A DNA stretch of 64,000 nt from Bathymodiolus brooksi (Eukaryota > Mollusca > Bivalvia > Mytilida > Modiolidae), in contig OY804578.1 of assembly GCA_963680875.1 (NCBI GenBank), forward strand, positions 103,569,689 through 103,633,688, in the 5' to 3' direction. Position 1 is the stretch's first letter. Every line of letters begins with the position of its first letter. Below the pieces are notes generated by a model, which searched no databases, was not told the origin of the DNA, and was given only the letters and a program-made list of their open reading frames with translations. The translations under genes were made by a program, and so were the position numbers. Below are positions 1 through 11,100 of the stretch, one piece after another.

Positions 1-409
1 CGAACATCATTTTTATGCAGAGATCGTATGCTTACGGGTAAATAACCTAATTATCTAGAAGAGAGTAGATGGAACTCTTTTTTTTACATTTATATTTCAG
101 AACCCCCTTTGGTTGCAGTCTGCCTCATAGGAATACATAGACAAGCAGTTTGTTGAACTAAGTATAACCTCTTAAACATAAAAATATGTTGACAATATCT
201 CCTTCGTTGTTAACTGTTGATCAACTGTCTGAGATAACGGAAGGGACTTTGTTTGTCGTAAATCAATCAATACAATCCATTATGTCGAACATTACTGAAT
301 TATCAAGTGATATCTTAAAGAAATGGAAACAATATCAACAAGATATACCCCGTCATACGAATATTTTTGATTCAAACATTACTAATATTTTACGGTGACC
401 TTGTAAACT
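1..409. other. Unassigned AT-rich sequence with a family C fragment
   Basis: The first ~35 bases match the distal part of dispersed family C, also seen near 11040 and 35980 (shared word TTTTTATGCAGA). A 70-codon open frame at 186-398 shows no recognisable motif, splice context or homology I can name, so it is not called a gene. Confidence 0.4.
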
Positions 410-750
410 ACTAGTATGTAATATTTATTTAATGGTTTAGGCCATACGAACTATATGATAACTTGTATGTCACGAAAATTAAATATATTATGTCTAGCAT
501 TTTTGTGTATTAACGCTGTTATACCTGGCTGGTATTTTGCTCACACGAGGAAAGCACTTGCAGGAACGAAGCATTTCACTAGGAAGGAATGGTTGGACCC
601 ATAAAACTAGTTTAATACGGAACGTTTTATTGAAGTACCTGTTCCAGTCCAACAGAGGGAGCTGTAACATATTTGTGTGCTAAGAGGTATCGATTTTTCT
701 ATTAGATTTTGGAACTGTTCCGACAGTGGGGTATTTTTTCTGTTCATTAT
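410..750 (+). repeat. Dispersed family G copy
   Basis: This matches 20880-21275 along most of its length and the 3' portions of 27195-27365, 45965-46125, 52015-52145 and 55028-55215. Shared landmarks are CATAAAACTAGTTTAA, GTATCGATTTT and GGAACTGTTCCGACAGTG. All copies seen lie on the plus strand. The CCTGTnCCAAnnCAG word also occurs in family F, so both may be 3' parts of related retroelements; that link is inference. Confidence 0.65.
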
Positions 751-2147
751 TGTAGTTCGCGATCTAATCCATTATTATAATTATATACTATTATTACCGC
801 AAATTGTATCGATTGTTGCTTGTGTTGACTACGATCTTAATCTTAATCTACTTAACCATATGTCAACATAGCTCATTTTAGCTATCATATGGAGGCGTTG
901 ACTTGCTCCCAAGACTATTGAGTTATTTGACTTTCCTGGGGTTTTTTTTAATTTGAACGTACCTGAATAATGTTAATCTAGAAACATTTCGCGCGTATTA
1001 ATTTATATCTCTAATATTGCATTACGTAATATCTTGTCACGATAGATTTGATCATTTGGCTATTCCTAATTGCTATCAAATAAAACTGATAATTTAATTT
1101 ATCAACTGATCGTATGTTGGTTATCCGGAATTCCACCGGGTGTTGTTTCTTTTTTTATACATGACACTTGTTAACCCACAGATGGAAACATGCGAGATTA
1201 AACTGATAGTGCATGCGATAATATCGTATTCTAAAGAAATTGTCATTTCAAGAAATTTAATATCAGGTAATTAATTTGTGTTTGTTCAACATCAGGCTAC
1301 CATTAACTTTATTGTTTGTTAACTTTTTAACTTGCATTCATAAGTGTGATGTTAAAACTGATGCATAATTTAAATTTAAATTAATTACTAATGCATGTTA
1401 TTATGTTTCTACGTAATTATTTTCCAAATGTGCAATTTCTACCAATCAGAAAATCATGGTTTATTTTCATACAAAAAGTATATTCCAAGCTTCCTTATTA
1501 TTGAGAATAACTTGTTCGACTTTCTATATCATCGGGGAGACATTTTTGAAAAAGAAAGTCTAAGCACTGATGGTAACCAATTTAATCAAGATCAAGAAAA
1601 CGGATAACCACTTCTCATCTCAAATCATTGAACACAAAGACGACCACAACATACAGTGTTAGAAAGCCAGGCTCAGGAAAGGTAGCAAAATGTGCCTGGG
1701 TGAAACCAGTTAATGTGATCTCATCCCTCTTCTCTTGATTATTGAATCTCCAAAGAGAATACAGATATAAACAAACAGAACACCTGCATAGATTCACTTC
1801 CACTAAAGAGGCCCACACTATCATAAAACTTATTGACGACATAACCATGGACAATGCAATAGCAGGGTCAGTGAATACTGGTATTTAACTGACTACTAGA
1901 TAACACGTAAAATGTGTTTATTAAAGACATTTATAGTTTTCTAAGCAGCTTATATAATGACATGAAAACCCAAAGAAATCAGTAACATCTCGTTATCTAG
2001 AACTTGGATAGCTCGTATTTTGGGATAACTCGAAGTAGAAATTTTGTTAATTGCTATGTACATTTGCCATGATCTTTCGAAAACTGGATTATTCGAACTA
2101 ATAATTGGTTCCTTTCGACTAACTCTTTCATGGTAATTGCTATGATT
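751..2147. other. Gene-free stretch with a family A fragment
   Basis: About 870-965 resembles the upstream part of family A (word TTGACTTGCTCCCAAGAC followed by TTATTTGACTTTCC). A 70-codon frame at 1395-1607 and a plus-strand frame across 1640-1860 have no motif I recognise. Nothing else is supported. Confidence 0.4.
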
Positions 2148-2197
2148 GGTGCTTAGCGCCATCTTTAGCAATATTTCAGCTATATCGTGACCTGAAC
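2148..2197 (-). mobile_element. SINE-V 3'-end fragment
   Basis: The words GCTTAGCGCCATCTTTAGC and ATTTCAGCTATATCGTG are the reverse complement of the SINE-V 3' end. Only ~50 bases remain. Confidence 0.6.
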
Positions 2198-2695
2198 ATA
2201 TTTTATTATTATTTCAGACACCTACAAGACCTTTAGAAATAAAACATACTTGTCTATAAAAACAAACGGGTTATATATACAAATAAAAGAAACATTAAAA
2301 AGATAAAAATCATATATTCAGAAGGTATAACTATATTTTTATATATAAATTAATTTTGTTTAAAAATGTCAAACTTGTGTCGCCTGCGACATTTGTGTAT
2401 AAATCATAAATTGTTGACATTGTAGAATGTCTGACGAACGTCAGAAATATCTACGCAGTCTATTAAAACATGTTTCTATGAATAATTGGAATTACACGGA
2501 ATACATTTCGGTCATTCCTATATTTAACAACTAGCTATGAGTAATTAACCCATGACCTATGCGACATCTGGTCAAGACCACTTGGTCTTTCCAATTTTGA
2601 CCGTAAGAACGAGGAGTCTTATTTTCACTGGGTTTGGTACTGCTTTGATAACTATTTTATCTATTTTGTTCCAGTATTGTTATAAATACTGTTAT
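2198..2695. other. Unassigned AT-rich stretch
   Basis: No exon, repeat family or structured RNA was recognised. A short perfect inverted repeat, GTCGCCTGCGAC, sits near 2379. Confidence 0.3.
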
Positions 2696-2696
2696 A

Positions 2697-2895
2697 GTGA
2701 CAGCCGGAACCTTTGAGCCGTAATGATTCAACCCACCATTTCTTTAGAAATGCCTGCATCAAGTCAGGGTCATTACGGTTTTCACAGTTTTCCGGTTGTT
2801 GACTGATTTTGTCTGTTTATATACTTATGAGTTTTGACTTTCTCTTTGTAAGATTGTTCGGAGTTCGGTAATTTTGGTATTACCCTTATTTACCA
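2697..2895 (+). repeat. Dispersed family F copy
   Basis: This matches 4243-4462 and 25404-25618, from GACAGCCGGAACCTTTGAGC through TTTCTTTAGAAATGCCTG to GTTCGGAGTTCGGTAATTTT. It lacks the GAAAGCGGGAGG segment present in the other two copies. The 3' end recurs alone at 10505-10572, 25730-25765 and 41038-41075. Confidence 0.7.
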
Positions 2896-4242
2896 ACTAG
2901 GGAATGTATTTCGTGTAATTTGTCATAAATATGCTGGTTCCAACTGTCTTACTAGCGTTTTAAAATATATTTCATAATAAACGGTTTAAAATCAGTATAC
3001 CGAATAGAACAATTGGATATAGGATCTTGCAATGCGTCAGTGGCTTCCTGGTCGACGACTGTGTTCCCATGGATACCTATGTGACTGGAAATGCATGTGA
3101 AAATAACATGTTTACCAATAGCAACAAGGCTTTAATAAATTTCAACCATTTTTAAAATGACAGGGTTTTAGGTTTTACAACTCTCAAATCCCAACAGCCA
3201 AGAAAGAGAATCTTAACAGATCACGAATTTACTCTGATCAGAAGAGGCAACGAACTTCAAAGCAAGAATTGTTGCATTAGCTTCTGCACTGAAGATCGAA
3301 CTGGCAGATGGTAATCGAAGAGACTACCCTAGCACCATCCTTAGAACAGTCAGTATGCATTGCAGAGTATTCAGATGTTATGGATCTAATTTCAGCAAAA
3401 TGTTGCTGAATTAGTAAAGGGTTTGTATAAGATTTTTTATATTTTGTAAGATCAAAATTAAAGATAGGTTTTTGGGCTTAACCATTGAGGGTTTCTATGA
3501 ATTACAATAGGTGCTATGTCATCCAAATTTATATCAGAATTTTCAAGAGGGGATTACTCGGAGTCCAAAAGGTTGAATTGTATTGGGTTGTTAATTGTAA
3601 ACATTTTCATATAAAGGATTAAAAACACAATCGTATGCAGGATTTGAAGGATAAGCCTTCAATTTAGTTGCATACTGCATACCAGGTTTGATACGTATGT
3701 TGTCAATGGAAGGCTCGTTTGCTTCAACACACAAACGTTCAATTGTAGACGTTCTGAACGCTCCAAGTAAATGGAAACTCGAAAACCCGGTTAATTCGAT
3801 CTACAAATAGGATATACGATAGCAAAAATACTTTCTTATTGTGGTACAGGCACGTCAATAAAAGGTGACGAGGTTAAACTAGGTTTATGGGACACAAACT
3901 TCTTCTTTTGGTGAAATTAGTCTGTCATGTAAGGCTTTCCGTATGTGAATAAATACCAGCCCCTCGCATATAGCAGAGCGAGTAATGTTGTTATAAAGCA
4001 CATTCGATTCTTGAACTATGTACATAATAAATTGAATCTTCGTGATACAGAAGTTGTCGTATATATACAACTGTTCTACTAAGGAAAGCCGAAGCCTTCA
4101 AAAATCACTTAGATAATAGATAGTACACAAGGCCATGGTAAAATATAATAGAGAAACAATAGTCAACAAACTATGAACCAAAATTTAACTGCCAATACCA
4201 TCTTTCGTCATCTGAATACTCTTAAATTCGAAAATATATATT
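2896..4242. other. Gene-free stretch
   Basis: No open frame with recognisable features and no clear repeat family was found. A 61-codon minus-strand frame at 3885-4070 is not supported as coding. Confidence 0.3.
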
Positions 4243-4462
4243 TTGGAACCTTTGAGCCGTAATGAAAGCGGGAGGTTTGGCGCTTTAAAATCTGATTCAA
4301 CCCACCATTTCTTTAGAAATGCCTGTACCAAGTCATGGTCATTACGGTTTTCACAGTTTTCCGGTTGTTGACTGATTTTGTCTGTTTATATACTTATGAG
4401 TTTTGACTTTCCCTTTGTAAGATTGCTCGGAGTTCGGTAATTTTGTTATTACCCTTATTTAA
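4243..4462 (+). repeat. Dispersed family F copy (long form)
   Basis: This is the fuller version of family F and includes GAAAGCGGGAGGTTTGGCGC before CTTTAAAATCTGATTCAACC. It ends with the conserved GGTAATTTTGTTATTACCC tail and is followed directly by a family A segment carrying the 26-bp array. Confidence 0.7.
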
Positions 4463-4520
4463 TGAGTATATTTGCTCCTCAATACATTTCAATGATTTGG
4501 CCTTTAAACATTCTGGCGTT

Positions 4521-5064
4521 GAGCGTCACCTTATGAAGGTTATTCTGAGCGTCACCTGATGAAGGTTATTCTGAGCGTCACCTGATGAAGGTTATTCTGA
4601 GCGTCACCTGATGAAGGTTATTCTGAGCGTCACCTGATGAAGGTTATTCTGAGCGTCACCTGATGAAGGTTATTCTGAGTGTCACCTGATGAAGGTTATT
4701 CTGAGCGTACCTGATGAAGGTTACTCTGAGCGTCACCTGATGAAGGTTATTCTGAGCGTCACCTGATGAAGGTTATTCTGAGCGTCCCCTGATGAAGGTT
4801 ATTCTGAGCGTCACCTGATGAAGGTTATTCTGAGCGTCACCTGATGAAGGTTATTCTGAGCGTCACCTGATGAAGGTTATTCTGAGCGTCACCTGATGAA
4901 GGTTATTCTGAGCGTCACCTGATGAAGGCTATTCTGGGCGTCACCTGATGAAGGTTATTCTGAGCGTCACCTGATGAAGGTTATTCTGAGCGTCACCTGA
5001 TGAAGGTTATTCTGAGCGTCACCTGATGAAGGTTATTCTGAGCGTCACCTGATGAAGGTTATTC
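4521..5064 (+). repeat. 26-bp tandem array (~21 copies) derived from family A
   Basis: The unit is GAGCGTCACC followed by TGATGAAGGTTATTCT, repeated about 21 times with few substitutions and one single-base deletion near 4707. The unit is the 5' half of a hammerhead-like core (CACCTGATGAAGG). Only the last unit runs on into AAGAAACGCGTC and the family A downstream sequence, so the array arose by duplication inside one family A copy. Confidence 0.9.
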
Positions 5065-5105
5065 AAGAAACGCGTCGGGCGCACTAAATTTGATATCTAC
5101 GTTTA
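5043..5105 (+). ncRNA. Hammerhead-like core closing the 26-bp array
   Basis: CTGATGA (5049-5055), then AGG-TTATTC-AA, then GAAACGCGTC (5067-5076), are in hammerhead order. Stem II is poor here (only one or two possible pairs) and stem I is interrupted, so this copy is probably inactive. The family A downstream words GCACTAAATTTGATATC and TACGTTT follow. Confidence 0.45.
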
Positions 5106-5723
5106 TATCAATTTTATCGCTCGGGATAGTTTTTACGAAAATAAAATTGCCAACAATTTATGATTTCCAATCATTATTTCTGAAATATTCCTCGATATCA
5201 CAACAATGCTGAAAATATAATGATATAAAACACACTTTTAGCTAAGACAAACATGATATGATTTACATGCTAGACAATAGAAATAAAAAGTGTAAGAAAA
5301 TATATTACGTAAATAGATAGATTTTACTTAGGTGACAACACTACATTACTGTGATGAATGATGAAAGTCAGAAATTGTTTATTGATATATATACACCACG
5401 TAATACTACCATAATTTGTAATAATATACAGGGGGTAAATAAATGCTGCGGCAGAGTATTACTGAAGAAAAAAGTCGAAATTTTGAGATTCAAGAAGTTG
5501 AAATTATTACTTTATTTTTTATGAATGTTCCTAATATGCTTCCGTAAATGGCTGACCAATTATCGTACATCGTATATTTTTCAAAGATAATAATCAAGAT
5601 TACGACATCATTCGCATTTTTTGCATACTGTGTAGGAGGTGGGTAAGATGCCCACCACAAGTATTAAAGCTTCAAGCCACATTCTCGTGGTCGAAGGTTA
5701 TGCAAGTCAGTTTTATATAACTG

Positions 5724-5934
5724 TCAGGGATTTGTTCTCCCATTGAGTCTAGTCGTCGTGATAAAGCTGAAAACCAACAAAGTGATAATGAATGCAATGA
5801 ACCCGATAACCATCCATACTGATGTAAAATTTGTCACTTATTTTTTTAATCTGAAGGTCTAATTCATTATAATTATTAGCTTTGGCATTTACCAATTTGT
5901 TTATATCTGAAGTACAGCTAGTGACGTCTTCGTC
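5724..5934 (-). pseudogene. Duplicated terminal exon relic, copy 1 (membrane-segment exon)
   Basis: Read on the minus strand, a strong 3' splice site (branch-like CTAAT, T-rich tract, CACAG) ends at 5935 and the exon begins at 5934. The first frame reads from DEDVTSCTSDINK to about LDLQIKK. A second frame, one base away across a poly-A run, gives a hydrophobic stretch VWMVIGFIAFIITLLVFSF and then a short tail and stop at 5724-5726. A one-base slip in the A run would join an extracellular stalk to a C-terminal membrane helix. The matching copy at 6887-7083 keeps the membrane frame. I do not recognise the gene; an unrelated origin of the two frames is possible. Confidence 0.4.
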
Positions 5935-5997
5935 CTGTGAAAAAATAATTAGCAAAGCTTAAATGTTCTGTAAGACGTATGCATATGCAAAATCTCT

Positions 5998-6323
5998 GTC
6001 AAATTGACTTCCTGGCAATTCAAGAAATGGGCAGTTCAATTTAATCCGAAAAAAAGAAAACATATTGTATTTAGAAGAACGGACAGGGTGCACCCACATG
6101 TATATTTTGGACTAAATGGAGATGAAATTAGTGCCACATTTTAATCAACAGCTACAAGGAAAATAATATAGATGATATTTATATAAAAAAAAAGCATGCA
6201 TTCGTTTATTTCTACTTACAGAAGTTAAATCATTTATTAGATAGAAATTCCCTTATGCCTATATTTAGGATATGGTTATGTAGTATGGGATGATTGCATT
6301 AAGAAAGAATCTCATCTACTTGA
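5998..6323 (+). mobile_element. CR1/L2-like LINE reverse-transcriptase fragment, part 1
   Basis: The translation contains WAVQFNPKK, then HIVF-RRTDRV-HPHVYFGLNG and, after frame breaks, MHSFIST and later LLECVQ. These match the palm-thumb junction of CR1/L2-type LINE reverse transcriptases and resemble 33900-34020 of the longer LINE in this window. It is heavily decayed. The fragment resumes at 6586 after a SINE insertion. Confidence 0.6.
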
Positions 6324-6585
6324 GGGTTAGGGTTGGGGGTATGGTGTCTTAATGCCACTCTCAGCAATATTTCAGTTATATCGTGCCGGTCAGTTTTATT
6401 GGTTGAGGAAACCGGAGAAAACCACCGACCTGTCGCAAGTCACTGACAAACTTTATCACTTAATGTGGTATCAAGTACAAATCGCCATGAGCGGAATTCG
6501 AATCCATAACCAGTGGTGTTAGGCACTGATAGCACAGGGAGTTGTAAATCCAACTACCATACTATTACGGCCACGGCGGCTCCTG
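6324..6585 (-). mobile_element. SINE-V copy inserted in a LINE fragment, with target-site duplication
   Basis: This is a full-length tRNA-derived SINE in reverse orientation. The 10-bp word ATCTACTTGA flanks it at 6314-6323 and 6586-6595, and the match extends to 12 bp with one mismatch. On the minus strand a tRNA-like head with TTCGAATTCCGC (B box) is followed by the conserved body and a GTTAAG-ACACCAT type end. The host LINE frame (about LLE / LLECVQ) continues across the insertion. Confidence 0.85.
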
Positions 6586-6625
6586 ATCTACTTGAATGTG
6601 TTCAAATATAATATAATTCGTAAAT
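6586..6625 (+). mobile_element. CR1/L2-like LINE fragment, part 2
   Basis: This is the continuation of the fragment ending at 6323. It starts with the second copy of the SINE target duplication and reads LLECVQI before decaying. Confidence 0.5.
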
Positions 6626-6886
6626 ATTCATTTCTGGATATAACGAATAGAAATTTCGAGATTCGGAGATTTAAAAGTCGAAATTTAGTTGGTTTTTTTT
6701 GTGAATGTTCCTAATATGCTTCCGTTTCCGTCTATTATTATTTTCCAGGGAAAACTATGATCAAGATTTCCGACCTCAAACAAAGCAACACTGACGTTGG
6801 TCCGATGTCGACAGCAAGTGTTAGTGTTTGCAGGACACTTCCTGAGTTCGGGGGTTTCACAAGTCATTTTTTTTATAACTGTCAGT

Positions 6887-7083
6887 TCAGTCTAGTCTCA
6901 CTATAAAGCGGAGAACCTATAAAGTGATAATGAACGCCAAGAACCCGATAACCATCCACACTGCTGTAGGAACTGCCACTAACAAAAGATCATTTATCTA
7001 TCCCCAGAACTAATTAATCAACGACTAGTTTTTTGTATTTTCAAATTTCGAGGTCTAAAGTGCGGACAATGAGGTCATCGTCC
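6887..7083 (-). pseudogene. Duplicated terminal exon relic, copy 2
   Basis: This is the counterpart of 5724-5934. A 3' splice site (GCTAATTACTGATTTTTCAG on the minus strand) is followed by GGACGATGACC. The membrane frame reads VWMVIGFLAFIITL, then a stop codon where copy 1 has Leu, then VLRFIVRLD. Several differences from copy 1 are synonymous or conservative (GTA/GTG, GCA/GCG, Ile/Leu), which suggests past coding selection. The 3' flanks also match (word GAATGTTCCTAATATGCTTC near 5524 and 6702). The premature stop and the loss of the stalk frame mark it as a pseudogene. Confidence 0.4.
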
Positions 7084-7183
7084 CTGAAAAATCAGTAATT
7101 AGCAAATAAAAGTGTTTAACTGTTCATCAAGTCGAATGTGAAAGCAAAATGCATTATCTCTGTCAAATTGAATTCCTTGCTAC

Positions 7184-7378
7184 TAAAATCTATACATATT
7201 CATTTATTGTATTTTTATTAAAATATATGCATATTCATTTATTGTGATTTTATTAAAATCTATGCATATTCATTTATTGTGATTTTATTAAAATTTATGC
7301 ATATTCATTTATTGTGATTTTATCAAACTTTATGCATATTCATTTATTGTGTTTTTATTAAAATTTAGTGTGTTTTTA
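7184..7378 (+). repeat. 35-bp minisatellite (~5 copies)
   Basis: The unit is ATTCATTTATTGTGATTTTA followed by TTAAAATCTATGCAT, with small changes between copies. The last unit is truncated. Confidence 0.85.
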
Positions 7379-7703
7379 TTAGGTGTCAAGTGAGGGATGA
7401 TTCATCTATATTCGTGCCGAGAACAAACAAAACCTCATGCAGGTAAAATGGTGACAATGGAATGGAACTATCTATCGGCGGATGGTTATATTGCAACTGG
7501 CCACAAGTAACATGAAAGACACTGTATATGGGGGTGACATTTTGTCTCCCAACGGGCCATCATAGACTCTCCTTGGCATGTTGTTGGTAATAATAGGATG
7601 CTGCAAAAAAAATATATGCAAAGAGCATGACATTCTCTAAACAAGAGCCACAAAGAAAGGTTACCAAGGAGGTAATCAGAAGCAGCAAATCGAATGACAG
7701 AGA

Positions 7704-8712
7704 ACCAACGATCCACAAACATTACACAGAAAACTAAAGATCGGGCAACACGAACAATCAGCTTAAATTGGTCTACAGCAACAAACGATCCACAAACATT
7801 ACACAGAAAACTAAAGATCGGGCAACACGAACAATCAGCTTAAATTGGTCTACAGCAACAAACGATCCACAAACATTACACAGAAAACTAAAGATCAGGC
7901 AACACGAACAATCAGCTTAAATTGGTCTACAGCAACAAACGATCCACAAACATTACACAGAAAACTAAAGATCGGGCAACACGAACAATCAGCTTAAATT
8001 GGTCTACAGCAACAAACGATCCACAAACATTACACAGAAAACTAAAGATCGGGCAACACGAACAATCAGCTTAAATTGGTCTACAGCAACAAACGATCCA
8101 CAAACATTACACTGAAAACTAAAGATCGGGCAACACGAACAATCAGCTTAAATTGGTCTACAGCAACAAACGATCCACAAACATTACACTGAAAACTAAA
8201 GATCGGGCAACACGAACAATCAGCTTAAATTGGTCTACAGCAACAAACGATCCACAAACATTACACAGAAAACTAAAGATCGGGCAACACGAACAATCAA
8301 CTTAAATTGGTCTACAGCAACAAACGATCCACAAACATTACACAGAAAACTAAAGATCGGGCAACACGAACAATCAGCTTAAATTGGTCTACAGCAACAA
8401 ACGATCCACAAACATTACACTGAAAACTAAAGATCGGGCAACACGAACAATAAGCTTAAATTGGTCTACAGCAACAAACGATCCACAAACATTACACAGA
8501 AAACTAAAGATCGGGCAACACGAACAATCAACTTAAATTGGTCTACAGCAACAAACGATCCACAAACATTACACAGAAAACTAAAGATCGGGCAACACGA
8601 ACAATCAGCTTAAATTGGTCTACAGCAACAAACGATCCACAAACATTACACAGAAAACTAAAGATCGGGCAACACGAACAATCAGCTAAAATTGGTCTAC
8701 AGCAACAAACGA
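7704..8712 (-). repeat. 77-bp tandem array (~13 copies) derived from family B
   Basis: The 77-bp unit carries ACGATCCACAAACATTACAC, AGAAAACTAAAGATCGGGCA, ACACGAACAATCAGC and TTAAATTGGTCTACAGCAAC. The first three words are the reverse complement of the family B core (GATCTTTAGTTTT...TTTTGTAGATCGTTGTTTG). Units are nearly identical. Short open frames inside it are repeat shadows. Confidence 0.92.
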
Positions 8713-8910
8713 GTATGATCAGGATCACCTACATTAAGAAAGTGATATCGTAAGGAAACATACTATATAAATATATTAGCATTCAAGTCACGTTTTAAAT
8801 TAATGGGACATTTGAATGTCAATCAATTCTTTATAGTTTCACCTTTGGAAATTGTTGTCTTAGAAAACGTTACTTTTCATAAAGGATCAATTGCTTGTTA
8901 TTCTTTACTA

Positions 8911-9150
8911 AGGGTCCGTTGTTGAACTTGTGATTAAACTAACCAGATGATTAGCCAAAATTACATAGTTAATTCCTAATCCCATACTTGGCTTATGCAA
9001 TGATTAAATTGTGTTGCTGAAAACTCAAATTTAATCAATGCATTAACTAATCATATTTAATCATTGAATTAGTTAAGTGATTAGGAATGAATCATGTAAT
9101 TATGGCTAATCATATGATTAGCTTAATCACATGTTCAACTACAGACCCCA
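8911..9150. mobile_element. AT-rich foldback MITE (~240 bp)
   Basis: GGGTCCGTTGTTGAACTTGT at the left end pairs with the reverse complement of the right end. The arms continue through TGATTAAACTAACCAGATGA and ATTAGCCAAAATTACATAG for roughly 90 bases with several mismatches. A target duplication could not be fixed with confidence. Confidence 0.75.
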
Positions 9151-9433
9151 GTACTTTAATGAGAAAACCAAGTTCACAACAGGTTTATTATCAATGAACA
9201 CGAAATAAGGTAACAAAGTGTTATTGTCAAGCGTTATTGTTCTTGAGTGTACATAAAATATGATTAGACACATTTTTGCTTATTCAAGCAAACTGGCCAA
9301 GAATAAATCTGGATGGTTGTACCTGCAACAAAAACTTTAAAATAAACTAAATTTAAATCTAGGACGATGGTTTAATTGTCGTTATTGGTTGACATGAATG
9401 TAATATTGTGTATGCATCAATTGTGATTGTTGA

Positions 9434-9705
9434 CCGTCGTTGTCGTTATCGTATGGTTAGTTGGATTTACAACTACATATGCAATCAGTACCTACCACCA
9501 CCAAGGTTGTGAGTTCGAATCCGTGCATGGCGAGGTGTACTCGATACATCATTATGTGATCAAGTTTGTCAGTGACTAACAATAGGTCGGTGGATTTATC
9601 TGGGTACTCCAGTTTCCTCCACCAATAAAACTGACCGCCGCGATATAGCTGAACTATTATTAAAGGTGGTGTTTAACACCACAACTCTAACCCTAACCAT
9701 CAATT
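9434..9705 (+). mobile_element. SINE-V copy (plus strand)
   Basis: A tRNA-like head has an A-box-like TGGTTAGTTGG and B-box-like GAGTTCGAATCC. The conserved body word GTACTCCAGTTTCCTCCACC follows, then the 3' domain GATATAGCTGAACTATTATT and a TAACCCTAACC end. It is nearly full length. Confidence 0.85.
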
Positions 9706-10099
9706 GTGATTAATGTACAATCATTACATTTGTGGTACAATAAAGGGCTACGACTATATTTTTGTTTTATTCGTCTAGAGTGAATGGCAAGAAACGGCAA
9801 CAGTATAGCTCGGAGTTGAAGAAGACACACTATAAAACGATTGGAACTACCTTTGTTTTTCTGTCGTTCTTTTCAGTAAAATTTGGCAGTTGTTTTGAAC
9901 TTTTTGACATAGTATAGGATACACGTAATAGTATAGGATACACGTAATATGCGTAATATATAATATATTTTCAATGACTGCAAATGATAGCTTTTCTACC
10001 TGTTTCTAAAGCTCGTACAAACAAGTTTATATTTTCCAATAATGTGCATGTACCTATATTGTATAAGTATTTGTAATTAAATCAAATTGTCATCGCCGC

Positions 10100-10275
10100 A
10101 AGGAAAGTGTCCCGATCTTTAGTTTTCTATGTAATGTTTTGTAGATCGTTGTTTGTTATTTTGTCCTTATCCTTTTGGCCATTGTGTTGTCTGTCCTTCT
10201 TCGGTTTACGGATTGATCACTCCCTTTGGTATCTGCAAACTCTTTTTATTGAAGGCCACGTCATGTTTTGTGTAA
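10100..10275 (+). repeat. Dispersed family B copy
   Basis: The copy runs from CCCGATCTTTAGTTTTCTAT through TTTTGTAGATCGTTGTTTG and TTTTGGCCATTGTGTTGTC to GGTATCTGCAAACTC. The order matches 38165-38405, where the same sequence directly follows reverse-transcriptase coding sequence. Confidence 0.75.
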
Positions 10276-10504
10276 GAAGTCATTACATCTTTTAATTTGA
10301 AAACCAATTCCTTTTCCTTCCGGACAGACAGACCATTTATATTATTATTTTGATGGTATCAATACCCAAGCTCCTATAAATAACGGATATAATCAGAAAT
10401 ACTGTATAATACAATAACGTACCCAATGGTATTATTTCCTTTACACTTTTAGAACTTTACTCTTAAGATTGGTCTTCAAGAATCTTCTAATGACGCACTA
10501 TCTT

Positions 10505-10572
10505 TTATGAGTTTTGACTTTCCCTTTGTAAGATTGTTCGGAGTTCGGTAATTTTGTTATTACCCTTATTTG
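10505..10572 (+). repeat. Family F 3'-end fragment
   Basis: Only the conserved 3' part is present, from TTATGAGTTTTGACTTTCCC to TTGTTATTACCCTTATTT. Confidence 0.7.
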
Positions 10573-10844
10573 TTAATTCTTGATTTCTAAGTATCTCATA
10601 TTGTATATGATCTCTTCAACACGTACAAGTACGGATTTAATGTGATATTATACTACGCATAATATGTCTATGCCGTATATTGGGAGACATTACATGGTAT
10701 TTGTAGAGTTATTTGCTCTGGTCTAAGCTTCTTTAATAGGTACTACTTATTGCCATAGCGATGTTAAACAATAATTGGTCTAGGAATATTTTTGTATTTC
10801 ATTGAAATGATTTTGTGATCTTGTCCTCCTCCAATCTAATAAAC

Positions 10845-11100
10845 TAAACGCTAGAGAATACCGAAGGGCCAATCAAAAATGGACAATCCAGAGAAACCGG
10901 CAACATATGGCACACAAGACGAAGAAAAACAAAACAAAAACGCAATGCAATATGTGTTAGACACCAATATGCTCAAACAAACACAAATAATGTAAATAAG
11001 ACATGAGCCCTCCTACAAACAACTTGAGGTAATGACGAGTCGAACATCGTTTTTATGCAGAAATCGTACCGGACATCATAAAATTAGGGTTTTTTTCTTT
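10845..11100 (-). repeat. Dispersed family C copy
   Basis: Minus-strand match to 14505-14800 and 42900-43060, with words ATGGACAATCC, TGGCACACAAGACGAAGA, GAGCCCTCCTACAAACAAC and CGTTTTTATGCAGAAATCGT. Copies at 35790-36100 and 46990-47310 have the same order. Confidence 0.7.

Noticed and set aside
1640..1860. Plus-strand frame reading AHTIIKLIDDI as a possible reverse-transcriptase box
   Set aside because: Only a few residues resemble an RT and no neighbouring motif supports it.
9697..9710. Telomere-like CCCTAACCC words at SINE-V ends
   Set aside because: They are the ordinary 3' terminus of SINE-V, present in several copies, with only one or two units; no interstitial telomere.
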